Shown one piece after another: positions 1-8,842 of a stretch of 64,000 nucleotides of DNA (its first letter is position 1; the number at the start of each line of letters is the position of its first letter). Origin of the DNA: Magnetovibrio sp. PR-2 (GTDB taxonomy: Bacteria > Pseudomonadota > Alphaproteobacteria > Rhodospirillales > Magnetovibrionaceae); the NCBI RefSeq assembly GCF_036689815.1, contig NZ_JBAHUR010000001.1:333019-397018 (forward strand), written 5' to 3'. Both the position numbers and the translations under genes were made by a program. The notes below the pieces were generated by a model. That model saw only the letters and a list, made by a program, of their open reading frames with translations, did not search any database and had not been told where the DNA came from.

Positions 1-236
1 TGAATATGCTTGGGCTCTAAGGGTTTGGCAAAGCTTGGCCAGCCACACCCGGAGTTGAATTTATCAATGGACGAAAACAACGGTTCGCCGGAAACGATGT
101 CGACATAGATGCCGGGACGCTTGTTGTCGAGGTATTCACCCGAGCCCGGCGCCTCCGTCCCGCTCTTTTGTGTCACACGGTATTGTTCTTCGGTGAGCTT
201 TGCAATGGCGTCGGGGTTTTTGGTGTAGGTGGGCAT
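1..236 (-). CDS. msrB: Peptide-methionine (R)-S-oxide reductase MsrB, N-terminal part
   Basis: Repairs oxidised methionine (the R-sulfoxide) in proteins. Reading the minus strand from the ATG at 234-236 gives 78 codons before the window edge cuts the gene. The peptide starts [20 protein letters not shown] and then shows the family-typical [20 protein letters not shown] and [14 protein letters not shown] blocks. The C-terminal half, which carries the catalytic Cys region, lies outside the window. A GGAG sequence about nine bases upstream supports the start. It lies beyond the terminator of the argB operon, so it is probably a separate transcription unit. Confidence 0.9.
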   Translation of the reverse strand, partial: MPTYTKNPDAIAKLTEEQYRVTQKSGTEAPGSGEYLDNKRPGIYVDIVSGEPLFSSIDKFNSGCGWPSFAKPLEPKHI

Positions 237-303
237 GGGTGGGGCTCCGTTGTCTGTGTAGAGATATGGGAACCTCAGTCCCAAATTCCTAGCCCCCGAC
301 TTA

Positions 304-329
304 CCCCCTCTCCCTCAAGGGAGAGGGGG
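304..329. repeat. Intergenic palindromic repeat
   Basis: A 12-bp perfect inverted repeat (CCCCCTCTCCCT, two-base spacer CA, AGGGAGAGGGGG), followed by more G-rich sequence up to about 345. Palindromes of this CCCTCTCCC type are common dispersed intergenic repeats in proteobacteria. There is no T-run, so it is not an obvious intrinsic terminator. It could stabilise the 3' end of the argB-operon transcript. Other genomic copies cannot be checked from this window. Confidence 0.6.
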
Positions 330-374
330 GGAGGGTGAGGGGGGGCAACGCAAACAACCACCCAGCCGAAAAGA

Positions 375-408
375 AAAAGCCCGGCTCAATCCCATGAGCC
401 GGGCTTTT
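375..408 (-). terminator. Rho-independent terminator after argB
   Basis: A 14-bp perfect stem (375-388 with 395-408, AAAAGCCCGGCTCA) with a six-base loop. The minus-strand 3' side ends in a T-run. It lies 20 bases after the argB stop codon and would end the long rpmH-to-argB transcript. Confidence 0.9.
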
Positions 409-428
409 AGATTTGCGATCAGGCGCGG

Positions 429-1355
429 TTAGTCCCGCGTAATCAACGTCCCTGCACCATGCTTGGTGAACAGTTCCAGCAGCAATGCGTGCGGGATGCG
501 GCCGTCGATGATGACGGCGGCTTCGACGCCTTCGTCGATGGCGTTGAGGCACGTTTCCACCTTGGGGATCATGCCGCCTTTGATGACACCTTGTTCGATC
601 AGTTCGCGCGCATGCATGGCGGTCATGCGTTCAATCAGCTTGCCGTTTTGATCCAGCACACCTTTGATGTCGGTTAACATCAACAAACGTTTGGCGACCA
701 TGGCCCCGGCGATGGCACCCGCAGCGGTGTCGGCGTTGATGTTGTAGGTCTCACCTTCGTCGCCCACACCGATGGGGGCGATCACCGGGGTGATGTCGCT
801 TTCGTCGAAGTTGTCCAGCACGTGGGTGGTGATGGATTTGGGTTCCCCAACCAAGCCGAGGTCGATGACCTGTTCGATGCTGCTGTCAGGGTCTTTCACC
901 GTGCGGTGCAGTTTTTCCGCGCGGATCAAGTTGCCGTCTTTGCCGGACAGACCCACGGCGAAGCCGCCCGCGCCGTTGATCTCGGTCACGATTTGTTTGT
1001 TGATGGAGCCCGCCAAGACCATTTCCACCACGTCCACGGTGGCTTTGTCGGTGACGCGCAGGCCTTGGATGAACTCGCTTTCGATTTTGAGCTTGTCCAG
1101 CATGGCCGCGATTTGCGGACCACCGCCGTGCACCACGATGGGGTTGGCGCTGACTTGGCGCAGCAAAACGATGTCGCGCGCAAACAGCTTGGCCAATTCC
1201 GGATCGCCCATGGCGTTGCCGCCGTATTTCACCACGAGGGTTTCACCCGCGTAACGGCGCATGTAGGGCAGGGCCTCCGACAGGGTCTTGGCTTGCTTGA
1301 GCCAAGCTTCGGGCGGGGCCTCGGGATCGATTTTCATTTTTGCTTCGTCTGCCAT
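429..1355 (-). CDS. argB: Acetylglutamate kinase
   Basis: Phosphorylates N-acetylglutamate, the second step of arginine synthesis, in the cytoplasm. The protein has 308 residues, normal for the family. It shows the amino-acid-kinase motifs VVKYGGNAM near residue 43 (catalytic Lys and glycine turn), VVHGGGPQI near residue 75, and [14 protein letters not shown] for ATP/substrate contacts. It is the last gene of the minus-strand rpmH operon, 43 bases after engB, and is followed by a strong terminator. argD and argF are at 45.8-47.9 kb in this window, so the arginine genes are dispersed. Start: the first ATG, which keeps the N-terminal extension common in alphaproteobacteria. Confidence 0.97.
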   Translation of the reverse strand: MADEAKMKIDPEAPPEAWLKQAKTLSEALPYMRRYAGETLVVKYGGNAMGDPELAKLFARDIVLLRQVSANPIVVHGGGPQIAAMLDKLKIESEFIQGLRVTDKATVDVVEMVLAGSINKQIVTEINGAGGFAVGLSGKDGNLIRAEKLHRTVKDPDSSIEQVIDLGLVGEPKSITTHVLDNFDESDITPVIAPIGVGDEGETYNINADTAAGAIAGAMVAKRLLMLTDIKGVLDQNGKLIERMTAMHARELIEQGVIKGGMIPKVETCLNAIDEGVEAAVIIDGRIPHALLLELFTKHGAGTLITRD

Positions 1356-1398
1356 AATGCGCTCAAATTATCTCAAATAGAGTTTCTATACCAGGGTC

Positions 1399-2058
1399 TT
1401 AGACAGCCATGCGCGCCAAGTCCGCGCGCAGCTCTTCAATGCCGATTTTTTTGGCCGAGCTGGTGGCGCGGATCACGGGGTGAGACGCCACGTGTTTGGA
1501 GAGCTCTGCCTGGACTTTGGTTTTCAGTTTTTCCAGCTCACCGGCTTTGACCTTGTCGATTTTGGTCAGCACGATCTGATAAGACACCGCTGCCGTGTCG
1601 AGCATTTTGAAAATGTCGCGGTCCACGTCTTTGATGCCGTGGCGGCTGTCGATTAGCACCAACACGCGCATCAACTGAGCACGGCCTTTGAGGTAGCTGT
1701 TGACCAAACGCGTCCACTTTTTGACTTCGTCTTTGGGTGCTTTGGCGTAACCGTAGCCGGGCAGGTCGGCCATCAACATGCGCCCGGCCAAATCGAAGAA
1801 GTTCACCTGCTGCGTGCGGCCCGGGGTGTGGGACATGCGCGCCAAGGACTTGCGCCCCGTCAGCGCGTTCACCAGCGACGACTTGCCGACGTTGGAGCGC
1901 CCGGCAAAGGCGATTTCGGGAAGCGTCGTGTCGGGGATTTGGTTGAGGCCCGCCGCACCCAACACGAACGTGCACTCGCCCGCGAAGACCTTGCGGCCTT
2001 GCTCCAGCTCGTCTTGCGAAAAGCTGTCTTCAACGGGGAGCGGTGCGATATCGCTCAT
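1399..2058 (-). CDS. engB: Ribosome biogenesis GTP-binding protein YihA/YsxC
   Basis: Essential GTPase that acts late in large-subunit assembly. The 219-residue protein carries the P-loop GRSNVGKSSLVNAL (G1), DLPGYG (G3) and TKID (G4), and a SSAKK stretch for G5. It lies six bases downstream of yidC on the same strand, so translation is probably coupled. The yidC-engB-argB order is a familiar alphaproteobacterial arrangement. Confidence 0.97.
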   Translation of the reverse strand: MSDIAPLPVEDSFSQDELEQGRKVFAGECTFVLGAAGLNQIPDTTLPEIAFAGRSNVGKSSLVNALTGRKSLARMSHTPGRTQQVNFFDLAGRMLMADLPGYGYAKAPKDEVKKWTRLVNSYLKGRAQLMRVLVLIDSRHGIKDVDRDIFKMLDTAAVSYQIVLTKIDKVKAGELEKLKTKVQAELSKHVASHPVIRATSSAKKIGIEELRADLARMAV

Positions 2059-2064
2059 GACAAA

Positions 2065-3846
2065 TCAGCCGCCGACTTTCACGCCCATGCGGCGCATGAT
2101 CACCCATTGCTGCAAGATCGACAGGGCGTTGTTCCAGGCCCAGTAGATCACCAAACCAGCAGAGAATTGCGCCAGCATGAAGGTGAAGATGAACGGCAGA
2201 TACATGAAGATCTTGGCCTGAACCGGATCGGTCGGTGCGGGGTTCAGCTTTTGCTGCATGTACATGGTCAGGCCCATGATGATCGGCCACACGCCGATGT
2301 CAAAGGGCGACAGCATCACCGGAACGTCCCAGGGGAAGAAACCAAAGCCGGTCAAAATGGTGGCCGGGTCTTTCGCGGACAAATCCTGAATCCAGCCAAA
2401 GAACGGTGCATGGCGCATTTCGATGGTGACCAACAGCACTTTATATAAAGCAAAGAAGATCGGGATTTGCACCAAGATCGGCAAACAGCCCGCTGCCGGG
2501 TTGGCTTTTTCTTTTTTGTAGAGCGCCATCATTTCTTGGTTCAGGCGCATCTTGTCGTCTTTGAAGCGTTCCTGCATCTTTTTGATTTCAGGCTGCAGCT
2601 TCTTCATTTTGCTCATGGCGGTGTAGGACTTGTTCGCCAGCGGGAACAAAACCAACTTGATCGCCACGGTCAGCAGCAAGATCGCCACACCGAAGTTGCC
2701 CAACACGCCATGCAGCCAGTGCAAAGCATGGAAGATCGGCTTGGTGAGGAAGTAGAACATGCCGAAATCGACGGCCAAATCGAAGTTTACGATGCCGTGT
2801 TCTTGGGCATATTGATCCAACAAGGTCACACGTTTGGCGCCTGCGAAGAAATGCGTGGTGGCTTCAGCCGTTTGACCCGGGGCGACGGCGAATTGCTGGC
2901 CGACGAAGTCTGTTTGGTATTTTTGGATCATGCCCGTTTGGGTATAGAACATACGGGTGTTGACCGTTTGTTTTTGGTCCGGAACCAACGCGGTGAGCCA
3001 GTATTTGTCGGTAAACCCGATCCAACCGCCGGTGGTTTGGTTGCGGATGCCGCCGGTGGTCGTCAGGGTGCCGTCGTCGACAAGATCGTCGTAATCGAAT
3101 TCTTCCAACACGCCTTCGAACACGCCCAAAGGACCTTCGTGCAGGATATACAGGCCCGAAACTTCCGGCGTGCCCCAGCGGGTCACCAGGCCGTAGGGGC
3201 TCATGGTCACCGCTTCGCCAGAATTGTTTTCAACGCGCTGGGTGATGGTAAACATGTAGTCTTTGTCGATGGCGATGGTGCGCTTGAAGGTCAAGCCTTC
3301 GCCGTTGTTCCAGCTCAGCGTTACGGGGTTGGCCGGATCCAAAACGGTGCGATCCGCAGTCCATTCGGACTCATTGTTCGGCGTTTTGATGTTGGTGCCC
3401 ACCCAACCGTATTCGGCGTAGTAGCTGTCCATGGTGCCGCGCGGTGTCAGCAAGCGGATTTTCGCACTGCCTTCGTCCAAGGTCTCGTTGTAAGTGTTCA
3501 AGATCAAGTCGTCGATGCGCCCACCCTTGAGCGCGATGGAGCCGGTGACGCTGGGGGACGTGATGGAAACACGCGCGCCTTGTTTGACCAGTTCTTCAGC
3601 CGTGTTCAGCTTGTCCATCAGCTGCATATCCGCACCGGCCATGGTGCCGGCTTGGCCCGTGGTTTGGGCAGCTTGTGGTGTGGCGGACGGCATTTGGGGC
3701 GCGGTGGGCAAAGCCGGGTCTTGGCCGACGGTTTGTTGCGTCTGCTCTGCCGTGGTTTGCACGGGCTTGGACGGGAAGATCAGCTCGAACCCAAACAAGA
3801 TCGCGACGGAAAGCACGACGGCCAAAATCAGATTGCGGTTATCCAT
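2065..3846 (-). CDS. yidC: Membrane protein insertase YidC
   Basis: Inserts and folds inner-membrane proteins, alone or with SecYEG. The 593 residues fit the long Gram-negative form: an N-terminal signal-anchor (about residues 5-24), a large periplasmic domain to about residue 350 preceded by a Gln/Pro/Thr-rich linker, and the conserved C-terminal five-helix core with KSYTAMSKMKKLQPEIKKMQ and AGCLPILVQIPIFFALYKVL. The protein ends in a short basic tail. It sits between yidD (20 bases upstream) and engB in the rpmH operon. Confidence 0.97.
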   Translation of the reverse strand: MDNRNLILAVVLSVAILFGFELIFPSKPVQTTAEQTQQTVGQDPALPTAPQMPSATPQAAQTTGQAGTMAGADMQLMDKLNTAEELVKQGARVSITSPSVTGSIALKGGRIDDLILNTYNETLDEGSAKIRLLTPRGTMDSYYAEYGWVGTNIKTPNNESEWTADRTVLDPANPVTLSWNNGEGLTFKRTIAIDKDYMFTITQRVENNSGEAVTMSPYGLVTRWGTPEVSGLYILHEGPLGVFEGVLEEFDYDDLVDDGTLTTTGGIRNQTTGGWIGFTDKYWLTALVPDQKQTVNTRMFYTQTGMIQKYQTDFVGQQFAVAPGQTAEATTHFFAGAKRVTLLDQYAQEHGIVNFDLAVDFGMFYFLTKPIFHALHWLHGVLGNFGVAILLLTVAIKLVLFPLANKSYTAMSKMKKLQPEIKKMQERFKDDKMRLNQEMMALYKKEKANPAAGCLPILVQIPIFFALYKVLLVTIEMRHAPFFGWIQDLSAKDPATILTGFGFFPWDVPVMLSPFDIGVWPIIMGLTMYMQQKLNPAPTDPVQAKIFMYLPFIFTFMLAQFSAGLVIYWAWNNALSILQQWVIMRRMGVKVGG

Positions 3847-3866
3847 GATGTCTTTTTATCCCCAAT

Positions 3867-4172
3867 TCAGACGTTTGCGTCTGGAGCACACCCACAAGAG
3901 CTGTGCGTATGCGTATGGTGTGTCTGTTTGTGATGGTCTTGATGTTCAGGCGTGCCGGGAACGGGGTCGTAACCGCCGTCGTTCCACGGATGGCACCGGC
4001 CAATACGTTTTAGCCCCATCCAGGCGCCTTTCAGCGCGCCGTGGGTCTCAATCGCTTGCAGTGTGTAGCTGGAGCACGTGGGATAGTAGCGGCAGCTCGC
4101 CGGCAAAACCGGGGAGATCACCAACTGATAGCCCTTGACCAAGGCACGTAGGATATACGCGACGGGGTTCAT
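3867..4172 (-). CDS. yidD: Membrane protein insertion efficiency factor YidD
   Basis: Small membrane-associated helper of YidC. The core matches the family: [34 protein letters not shown], and [14 protein letters not shown]. Its ATG overlaps the rnpA stop by four bases (ATGA), so translation is coupled. After the conserved PVP the protein carries a tail of about 25 residues that is rich in histidine and cysteine ([11 protein letters not shown], then SSCGCAPD). Tails of variable sequence occur in this family. This one looks capable of binding metal, but that is inference. Confidence 0.95.
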   Translation of the reverse strand: MNPVAYILRALVKGYQLVISPVLPASCRYYPTCSSYTLQAIETHGALKGAWMGLKRIGRCHPWNDGGYDPVPGTPEHQDHHKQTHHTHTHSSCGCAPDANV

Positions 4173-4564
4173 GTGCTCTCTTCTCCTTTGACGCTCACTC
4201 CGGTTTTATCCAGAGCTTTGATCAAATCCCCGGCCAACTTGGTGTAGGCCCGGGTCAGTGTTGCGCGTCGTCCAATGATCACCAGATCAAAGCCCGCTTG
4301 CGCGTGGGTGGGCATAATATCTGCAACAAGGGCCCGAAGTCTCCGCTTGGCGCGGTTGCGTTCGACTGAATTGCCGACCTTTTTGCTCACCGTAAACCCC
4401 ACACGCAAAAAGCCATCCGTGCGGTTCGCCCCTTCCACAGGGTGGCCGTTCGCAGGGTGGCTTTTGACCTGGAGGATTAGCCCAGGTGTCGCCCACTTCT
4501 TGCGCGTCGCAGCAACCCGAAGAAATTCGGGACGCTTTTTCAGACGCTCAATCCGGGGCTGCAT
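4169..4564 (-). CDS. rnpA: Ribonuclease P protein component
   Basis: Protein subunit of RNase P, which matures tRNA 5' ends. The basic protein contains the signature [16 protein letters not shown] longer reading frame exists upstream to 4633, but it runs through rpmH in another frame. The start at 4564 ([18 protein letters not shown]) matches the family N-terminus and has CGGAGAC directly upstream, giving 131 residues. An insert after [13 protein letters not shown] (about residues 30-50) is slightly longer than in many homologues. It lies between rpmH (11 bases upstream) and yidD (four-base overlap). Confidence 0.95.
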   Translation of the reverse strand: MQPRIERLKKRPEFLRVAATRKKWATPGLILQVKSHPANGHPVEGANRTDGFLRVGFTVSKKVGNSVERNRAKRRLRALVADIMPTHAQAGFDLVIIGRRATLTRAYTKLAGDLIKALDKTGVSVKGEEST

Positions 4565-4574
4565 GTCTCCGGGA

Positions 4575-4709
4575 TTAAGCGGACAGGCGTTTGCGGCCTT
4601 TGGCGCGACGAGCGGCCAAGATGCGCTTGCCACCGACGCTCGACATGCGGGCGCGGAAGCCGTGACGGCGTTTGCGGATCAGTTTGCTCGGTTGATACGT
4701 GCGTTTCAC
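4575..4709 (-). CDS. rpmH: 50S ribosomal protein L34
   Basis: A 44-residue basic protein, (M)[20 protein letters not shown] followed by [20 protein letters not shown] and LSA, a textbook L34. It starts with GTG at 4707-4709, preceded by GGAGAAGACAC. It is the first gene of the rpmH-rnpA-yidD-yidC-engB-argB unit. dnaA does not lie next to it here, as is usual in alphaproteobacteria. Confidence 0.97.
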   Translation of the reverse strand: MKRTYQPSKLIRKRRHGFRARMSSVGGKRILAARRAKGRKRLSA

Positions 4710-4743
4710 GTGTCTTCTCCGTTATCTAAAATTCAAGGTGCGT

Positions 4744-4772
4744 TGTATATGGGCTCACAGGCCGGAAGTCAA
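4744..4772 (-). promoter_or_regulatory. Sigma-70 promoter of the rpmH operon
   Basis: On the minus strand: TTGACT (4767-4772), a 17-base spacer, and TATACA (4744-4749). This is a near-consensus promoter 35 bases upstream of the rpmH start, in line with strong housekeeping expression. Confidence 0.8.
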
Positions 4773-4933
4773 CGCAAACCGTGGCTTTTTTCCGGGTTTT
4801 TTTCCACCCATTCCAGGGATTTGGCTAAGCTTGGCTGGTAAACTGGGCCGCTAGAGCCGATATTTGTAACCAATGGGGAAACTTGATCGAATGTACTTTT
4901 AGCCAAATCGTCGCTGAAAAGGAATTCGACACC

Positions 4934-5671
4934 GTGAATAGTTTAGAAAAAACAATGCCTAAGCAAACACCATCTCAACTGATGCGCTTCTTGCCGATCA
5001 CCGTCGTGGCGGCGGGATTGGTGTTGTTTTTTGCCCAGGGCTGGCATGAATACCTCAGCTTCGAAGCCTTGTCCCGCCACCGCACGGATTTGGTTGGGTT
5101 TGCCCAAGACAATGCCCTTGGCGCCGTTTTGGTTTACGTCGGGCTTTATATCGTGGTGACGGGGTTTTCACTGCCGGGCGGGGTGTGGCTGACATTGGCC
5201 GGTGGTTTTGTGTTCGGTGGCTGGCTTGGCGGGCTGTACACGGTGGTGGGGGCGACGGTCGGTGCCACGGCGATTTTCTTGGCCGCGCGCTATGCCTTTG
5301 CCGATCTGTTTCGCGCCAAAGCGGGCGAGAATCTCAAGCGCATGGAAGACGGCTTTCAGAAAAATGCGTTTCACTATTTGATGTTTTTGCGCCTGGTTCC
5401 GGCGTTTCCGTTCTGGCTGGTGAATTTGGTTCCGGCGTTGTTGGATGTGAAACTGTCCACATACGTCACGGCGACGTTTTTGGGCATCATTCCCGGCACC
5501 TTCGTGTTTGCGTTTGTGGGTGCGGGGCTGGGATCGGTCTTTGAAAGCGGGGCCGAGCCCGATTTGGGGCTGATTTTTGAACCCCAAGTGTTGTTGCCCA
5601 TTTTGGCCTTGGCAGGATTGTCGGTGGTGCCCGTGTTGCACCGTAAATTTAAGTCTCAAAATAAGGATTGA
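4934..5671 (+). CDS. TVP38/TMEM64 (VTT domain) membrane protein
   Basis: Integral membrane protein of the DedA/TVP38 superfamily; physiological role uncertain, possibly lipid scrambling or small-molecule transport. It has about five membrane segments, the glycine-rich SLPGGVWLTLAGGFVFGGWL in the middle, and the typical FLRLVPAFPFWLVNLVPAL block. The GTG at 4934 has AAAAGGA upstream; an ATG at 4883 (17 more residues) and an internal ATG at 4955 are alternatives. The stop is three bases before the next gene, a MerA-like flavoprotein. VTT proteins recurrently neighbour such oxidoreductases, so the two probably act together, but the substrate is unknown. Confidence 0.85.
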   Translation: MNSLEKTMPKQTPSQLMRFLPITVVAAGLVLFFAQGWHEYLSFEALSRHRTDLVGFAQDNALGAVLVYVGLYIVVTGFSLPGGVWLTLAGGFVFGGWLGGLYTVVGATVGATAIFLAARYAFADLFRAKAGENLKRMEDGFQKNAFHYLMFLRLVPAFPFWLVNLVPALLDVKLSTYVTATFLGIIPGTFVFAFVGAGLGSVFESGAEPDLGLIFEPQVLLPILALAGLSVVPVLHRKFKSQNKD

Positions 5672-5674
5672 TGC

Positions 5675-7111
5675 ATGTCGAATTTGGTGAAGTGTGACCT
5701 TTGCATCATCGGTGCAGGTTCAGGGGGCTTGTCGGTCGCTGCGGGTGCCGTGCAAATGGGCGCCGACGTGGTGCTCATTGAAAAGGGCAAAATGGGCGGC
5801 GATTGTTTGAACTATGGCTGTGTGCCGTCCAAAGCCCTGTTGGCCGCTGGCCACGCCGCCCAAGACGCCCGTCACGCCAGCCGCTTTGGCATTGATGTGG
5901 GGGATGTGGGAATTGACGCCAAACAGGTCTTTGCGCACGTGCACGACGTCATCGCGGGCATCGCCCCCCACGACAGTGTGGAGCGGTTCGAAGGCTTAGG
6001 CGTTAACGTCATCCAAGGTGCGGGCCGCTTCACAGGTCCCAACACAGTTGCCGTCAACGACCAAACTGTGCATGCGAAAAAGATCATCATCTCTACAGGA
6101 TCGCGCGCGTTTGTGCCGGAGATTGAAGGTCTGGCCCCGCTGTATGTGCTGACCAACGAAAACATCTTTGAGCTTGAGAGCGTGCCCGAGCACTTGATCG
6201 TGGTCGGCGGCGGCCCCATTGGCTGTGAACTGGCCCAAGCGTTTCGGAACTTAGGTTCACAGGTCACCATCTTGGAGATGTTTAAGATCATGCCCAAGGA
6301 TGATCCCGAGCTGGTGCGTGTGGTGCGAAACCGTCTGCTGGCCGACGGCGTGGTGATCCATGAAGGTGTCACCGTTGTGCGTGCCCAAGGAACCAAGGAT
6401 GCGCCGGAGATCGTGTGCGAAGACGACGACGGGCGCGAACATGTGATCAAGGGCTCGCACCTGTTGATGGCGGCCGGACGCCGCCCTAATGTCGGCGGGT
6501 TGGATTTGGAGCGCGGTGGCATTGATTACACGCCGAAGGGCATCATGGTTGATGCACGTTTGCGCACATCCAACAAAAGCGTGTTTGCCATCGGCGACGT
6601 GGCAGGTGGGCTGCAGTTTACCCACGTGGCGGGCTATCACGCGGGCATCGTCATCCGCAACACGCTCTTTAAGCTGCCGGCCAAAGCCAAACACCAAACG
6701 GTGCCGTGGGTGACCTACACCGCCCCGGAGCTCGCGCAAGTGGGGCTCACCGAACGCCAAGCCCGCGATCAGTTTGGTGCAGACAACATCCGTGTTTTGA
6801 AACACCCTTTCCAAGAAAACGACCGCGCCCGGGCGGAGCGTCTCACCGACGGTTTGGTCAAAGCCGTGGTGACCAAAAAGGGTAAGATTTTGGGCGCAGG
6901 TATCACCGGACCGCGTGCAGGGGAGCTGATCCAACCGTGGGTTTTGGCCATGGAACAAGGCCTCAAAATTGGGGCTTTGGCGTCCACCATCGCCCCGTAT
7001 CCGACCTTGGGCGAAGTGAGCAAGCGCGCGGCGGGCAGCTTTTATACGCCGTCTTTGTTCAGCGACCGCACCCGCAAAATCGTTCGGTTCGTGTTGAAAT
7101 TTCTTTCATAA
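5675..7111 (+). CDS. MerA/Lpd-like pyridine nucleotide-disulfide oxidoreductase
   Basis: FAD- and NAD(P)H-dependent flavoprotein of 478 residues. Visible elements: FAD-binding CIIGAGSGGLSVAAGA at the N-terminus, the redox-active disulfide GGDCLNYGCVPSK (about residues 41-53), the second dinucleotide fold VVGGGPIGCELAQAF, and FAIGDVAGGLQFTHVA near residue 307. The C-terminal dimer motif reads APYPTLGE, where lipoamide dehydrogenase has a catalytic His, so this is the mercuric-reductase-like branch. It lacks the N-terminal metal-binding domain and the terminal Cys pair of true MerA, so mercury reduction is unlikely. It is coupled to the upstream VTT gene. Confidence 0.88.
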   Translation: MSNLVKCDLCIIGAGSGGLSVAAGAVQMGADVVLIEKGKMGGDCLNYGCVPSKALLAAGHAAQDARHASRFGIDVGDVGIDAKQVFAHVHDVIAGIAPHDSVERFEGLGVNVIQGAGRFTGPNTVAVNDQTVHAKKIIISTGSRAFVPEIEGLAPLYVLTNENIFELESVPEHLIVVGGGPIGCELAQAFRNLGSQVTILEMFKIMPKDDPELVRVVRNRLLADGVVIHEGVTVVRAQGTKDAPEIVCEDDDGREHVIKGSHLLMAAGRRPNVGGLDLERGGIDYTPKGIMVDARLRTSNKSVFAIGDVAGGLQFTHVAGYHAGIVIRNTLFKLPAKAKHQTVPWVTYTAPELAQVGLTERQARDQFGADNIRVLKHPFQENDRARAERLTDGLVKAVVTKKGKILGAGITGPRAGELIQPWVLAMEQGLKIGALASTIAPYPTLGEVSKRAAGSFYTPSLFSDRTRKIVRFVLKFLS

Positions 7112-7181
7112 AACAAACCTGTTCGCCCCTACATTAGAAGCGTATTATATTTTTATGCGTTCTTTAGATCGGGGGTCGGTT

Positions 7182-8057
7182 ATGAACACACCGAAAAAGA
7201 AAACCAGTTATCGCGCCATGACGTCTTTGGTGACGACGTGGGCCTTTGTGGTCGCGACGGTCACGGGCGTGGTGCTCTACATCACGCCCCAAGGGCGCAT
7301 CGCCAACTGGGTGGTGTGGGACTTGGGCGGACTGACCAAGACCGCGTGGGGGGAGCTGCACATCATCTTCTCCATCGTCTTTGTGGTCGTGGGCGTGGTG
7401 CACCTAGTCTACAACTGGAAGCCGTTTAAGAATTACATGGCAGAGCGCGCCAAAGGCCATGTGCATGTGAGAAATACGGTCTATGGTTCGTTGATTATCA
7501 TCGCCGTGTTCTTTGGGTTGAGCCTCGCCAACGTGCCGCCCGCCAGTTGGATTTTTGATTTGGAAGACCAGATCAAAGACAGCTGGATTACCTCACCCGA
7601 TTTTGAGCCGCCGTTCGGGCACGCCGAAGACGTGTCCTTGGTGGGCTTTGCCAAGCGCCAGTTCATCGATTTGCCCAAAGCCATTGACGCCCTAAACGGC
7701 GAAGACATTGAGGTCCCGGACCGGCGCATGAAGCTGAAAGACATTGCCGCGGTTAATTCCACCACGCCTATGCATATCTATATGGTCATCCGCCATTTGG
7801 AAGACCGCCCGGCTGTGCAATCGAGCTACACGCCTGAAGAGGTCGAAGCTCAGTTTGCCGGAACCGGGGTCGGACGCAAAACGGCCGGGGCCCTGGCGAA
7901 AGAGTTGCAAATGGGGTTCGCCCTGTTCCAAGGCCGTCTAAAACTTGCAGGGATTGAGATTAAAGCCGAAGATAAGATCAAACCCATCGCCGAGGCCCAT
8001 GGGATTGAGGCGTTGGATGTGGTGAAGATGGCTTTGATCGAAGGATACCGTCCGTGA
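7182..8057 (+). CDS. DUF4405 membrane protein
   Basis: The N-terminal 110 residues hold about three membrane helices, with histidines in HIIFSIVFVVVGVVHLVYNW that resemble the cytochrome-b-like DUF4405 fold. The rest is soluble, with a repeated helical pattern near the end (GRKTAGALAKELQMGF, then LAGIEIKAEDKIKPIAEAHG). The start at 7182 (MNTPKKKTSY) has a GGGGG stretch nearby and is preferred over 7155. The last four bases overlap the start of the next gene (GTGA). A role in anaerobic or respiratory metabolism is plausible for the domain, but nothing here shows it. Confidence 0.75.
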   Translation: MNTPKKKTSYRAMTSLVTTWAFVVATVTGVVLYITPQGRIANWVVWDLGGLTKTAWGELHIIFSIVFVVVGVVHLVYNWKPFKNYMAERAKGHVHVRNTVYGSLIIIAVFFGLSLANVPPASWIFDLEDQIKDSWITSPDFEPPFGHAEDVSLVGFAKRQFIDLPKAIDALNGEDIEVPDRRMKLKDIAAVNSTTPMHIYMVIRHLEDRPAVQSSYTPEEVEAQFAGTGVGRKTAGALAKELQMGFALFQGRLKLAGIEIKAEDKIKPIAEAHGIEALDVVKMALIEGYRP

Positions 8058-8842
8058 ACGTTCCAAACAATTGGGACCCGTCCCATTATCTGCAGTTCCA
8101 AGACCTGCGCTTGCGCCCGGCGCTTGATCTGTTAAGCCGCGTGCCCTTGGCCGATGTCCAGCGCCTGACCGATTTGGGCTGTGGCGCGGGCACGGTGACG
8201 CCGTACATTTGCAAACTGTGGCAAAACGCGTGGGTGCTGGGCATCGACAATTCCCCTGAAATGTTGCACCGCGCTGAAGTTCTCAACCCTGCGCTGAAGG
8301 TCCACTGGCAACAGGCCGACATCCAAGGCTGGTCGGCCCCCCAGCCCCAAGACCTGATCTATTCCAACGCCGTGCTGCATTGGCTGGATGATCATCAAAC
8401 GTTGTTTCCCCATTTGATGGATCAGTTGGCCCCAGGTGGAACGCTTGCTATCCAAATGCCCAACCAACAGGCCGAACCGTCCCACGTCTTGATGAACGAG
8501 GTTGCTGCAAAAGGTCCATGGGCGTCGACGCTAGAGCCATTGCTGCGCGAAGCCCCTGTTGCGGACATGGGCGATTACTACGACTGGCTCAAGCCCTTGA
8601 GCGAAACTCTGGATATCTGGGAAACCACCTATGCCCAGGTGTTGGACGGTGACGATCCGGTGTTAGACTGGATTGGTTCGACCGCCTTAAAACCTTTGAG
8701 CGAAGCGCTGGACCCAGAAATGCGCAAAATGTTTGTCAACGCCTTGGCCCAAGAGTTGGCGCGCGCGTACCCCAAACGCCAAGACGGCAAGACCGTATTC
8801 CCGTTCCGCCGGCTGTTCATGGTCGCCACACGTCCGCAATGA
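8054..8842 (+). CDS. Trans-aconitate 2-methyltransferase-like protein (copy 1)
   Basis: SAM-dependent class I methyltransferase of 262 residues. Motif I is LTDLGCGAGTVTPYI, motif II VLGIDNSPEMLHRA, then DLIYSNAVLHWLDDH and LAPGGTLAIQMPNQ; the sequence MPNQ and the ending FRRLFMVATRP are typical of Tam. It starts with GTG overlapping the DUF4405 stop, and ends overlapping the ATG of a paralogous copy by four bases. The substrate is inferred from the family only. Confidence 0.85.
   Translation: MNVPNNWDPSHYLQFQDLRLRPALDLLSRVPLADVQRLTDLGCGAGTVTPYICKLWQNAWVLGIDNSPEMLHRAEVLNPALKVHWQQADIQGWSAPQPQDLIYSNAVLHWLDDHQTLFPHLMDQLAPGGTLAIQMPNQQAEPSHVLMNEVAAKGPWASTLEPLLREAPVADMGDYYDWLKPLSETLDIWETTYAQVLDGDDPVLDWIGSTALKPLSEALDPEMRKMFVNALAQELARAYPKRQDGKTVFPFRRLFMVATRPQ

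Noticed and set aside
822..1550. Long plus-strand reading frame opposite argB and engB
   Set aside because: It is antisense to two well-supported genes, with His/Gly/Val-rich shadow composition, no RBS and no recognisable domain.
2467..3933. 488-codon plus-strand reading frame opposite yidC
   Set aside because: It is the reverse-strand shadow of yidC in GC-rich DNA; yidC has unmistakable family motifs.
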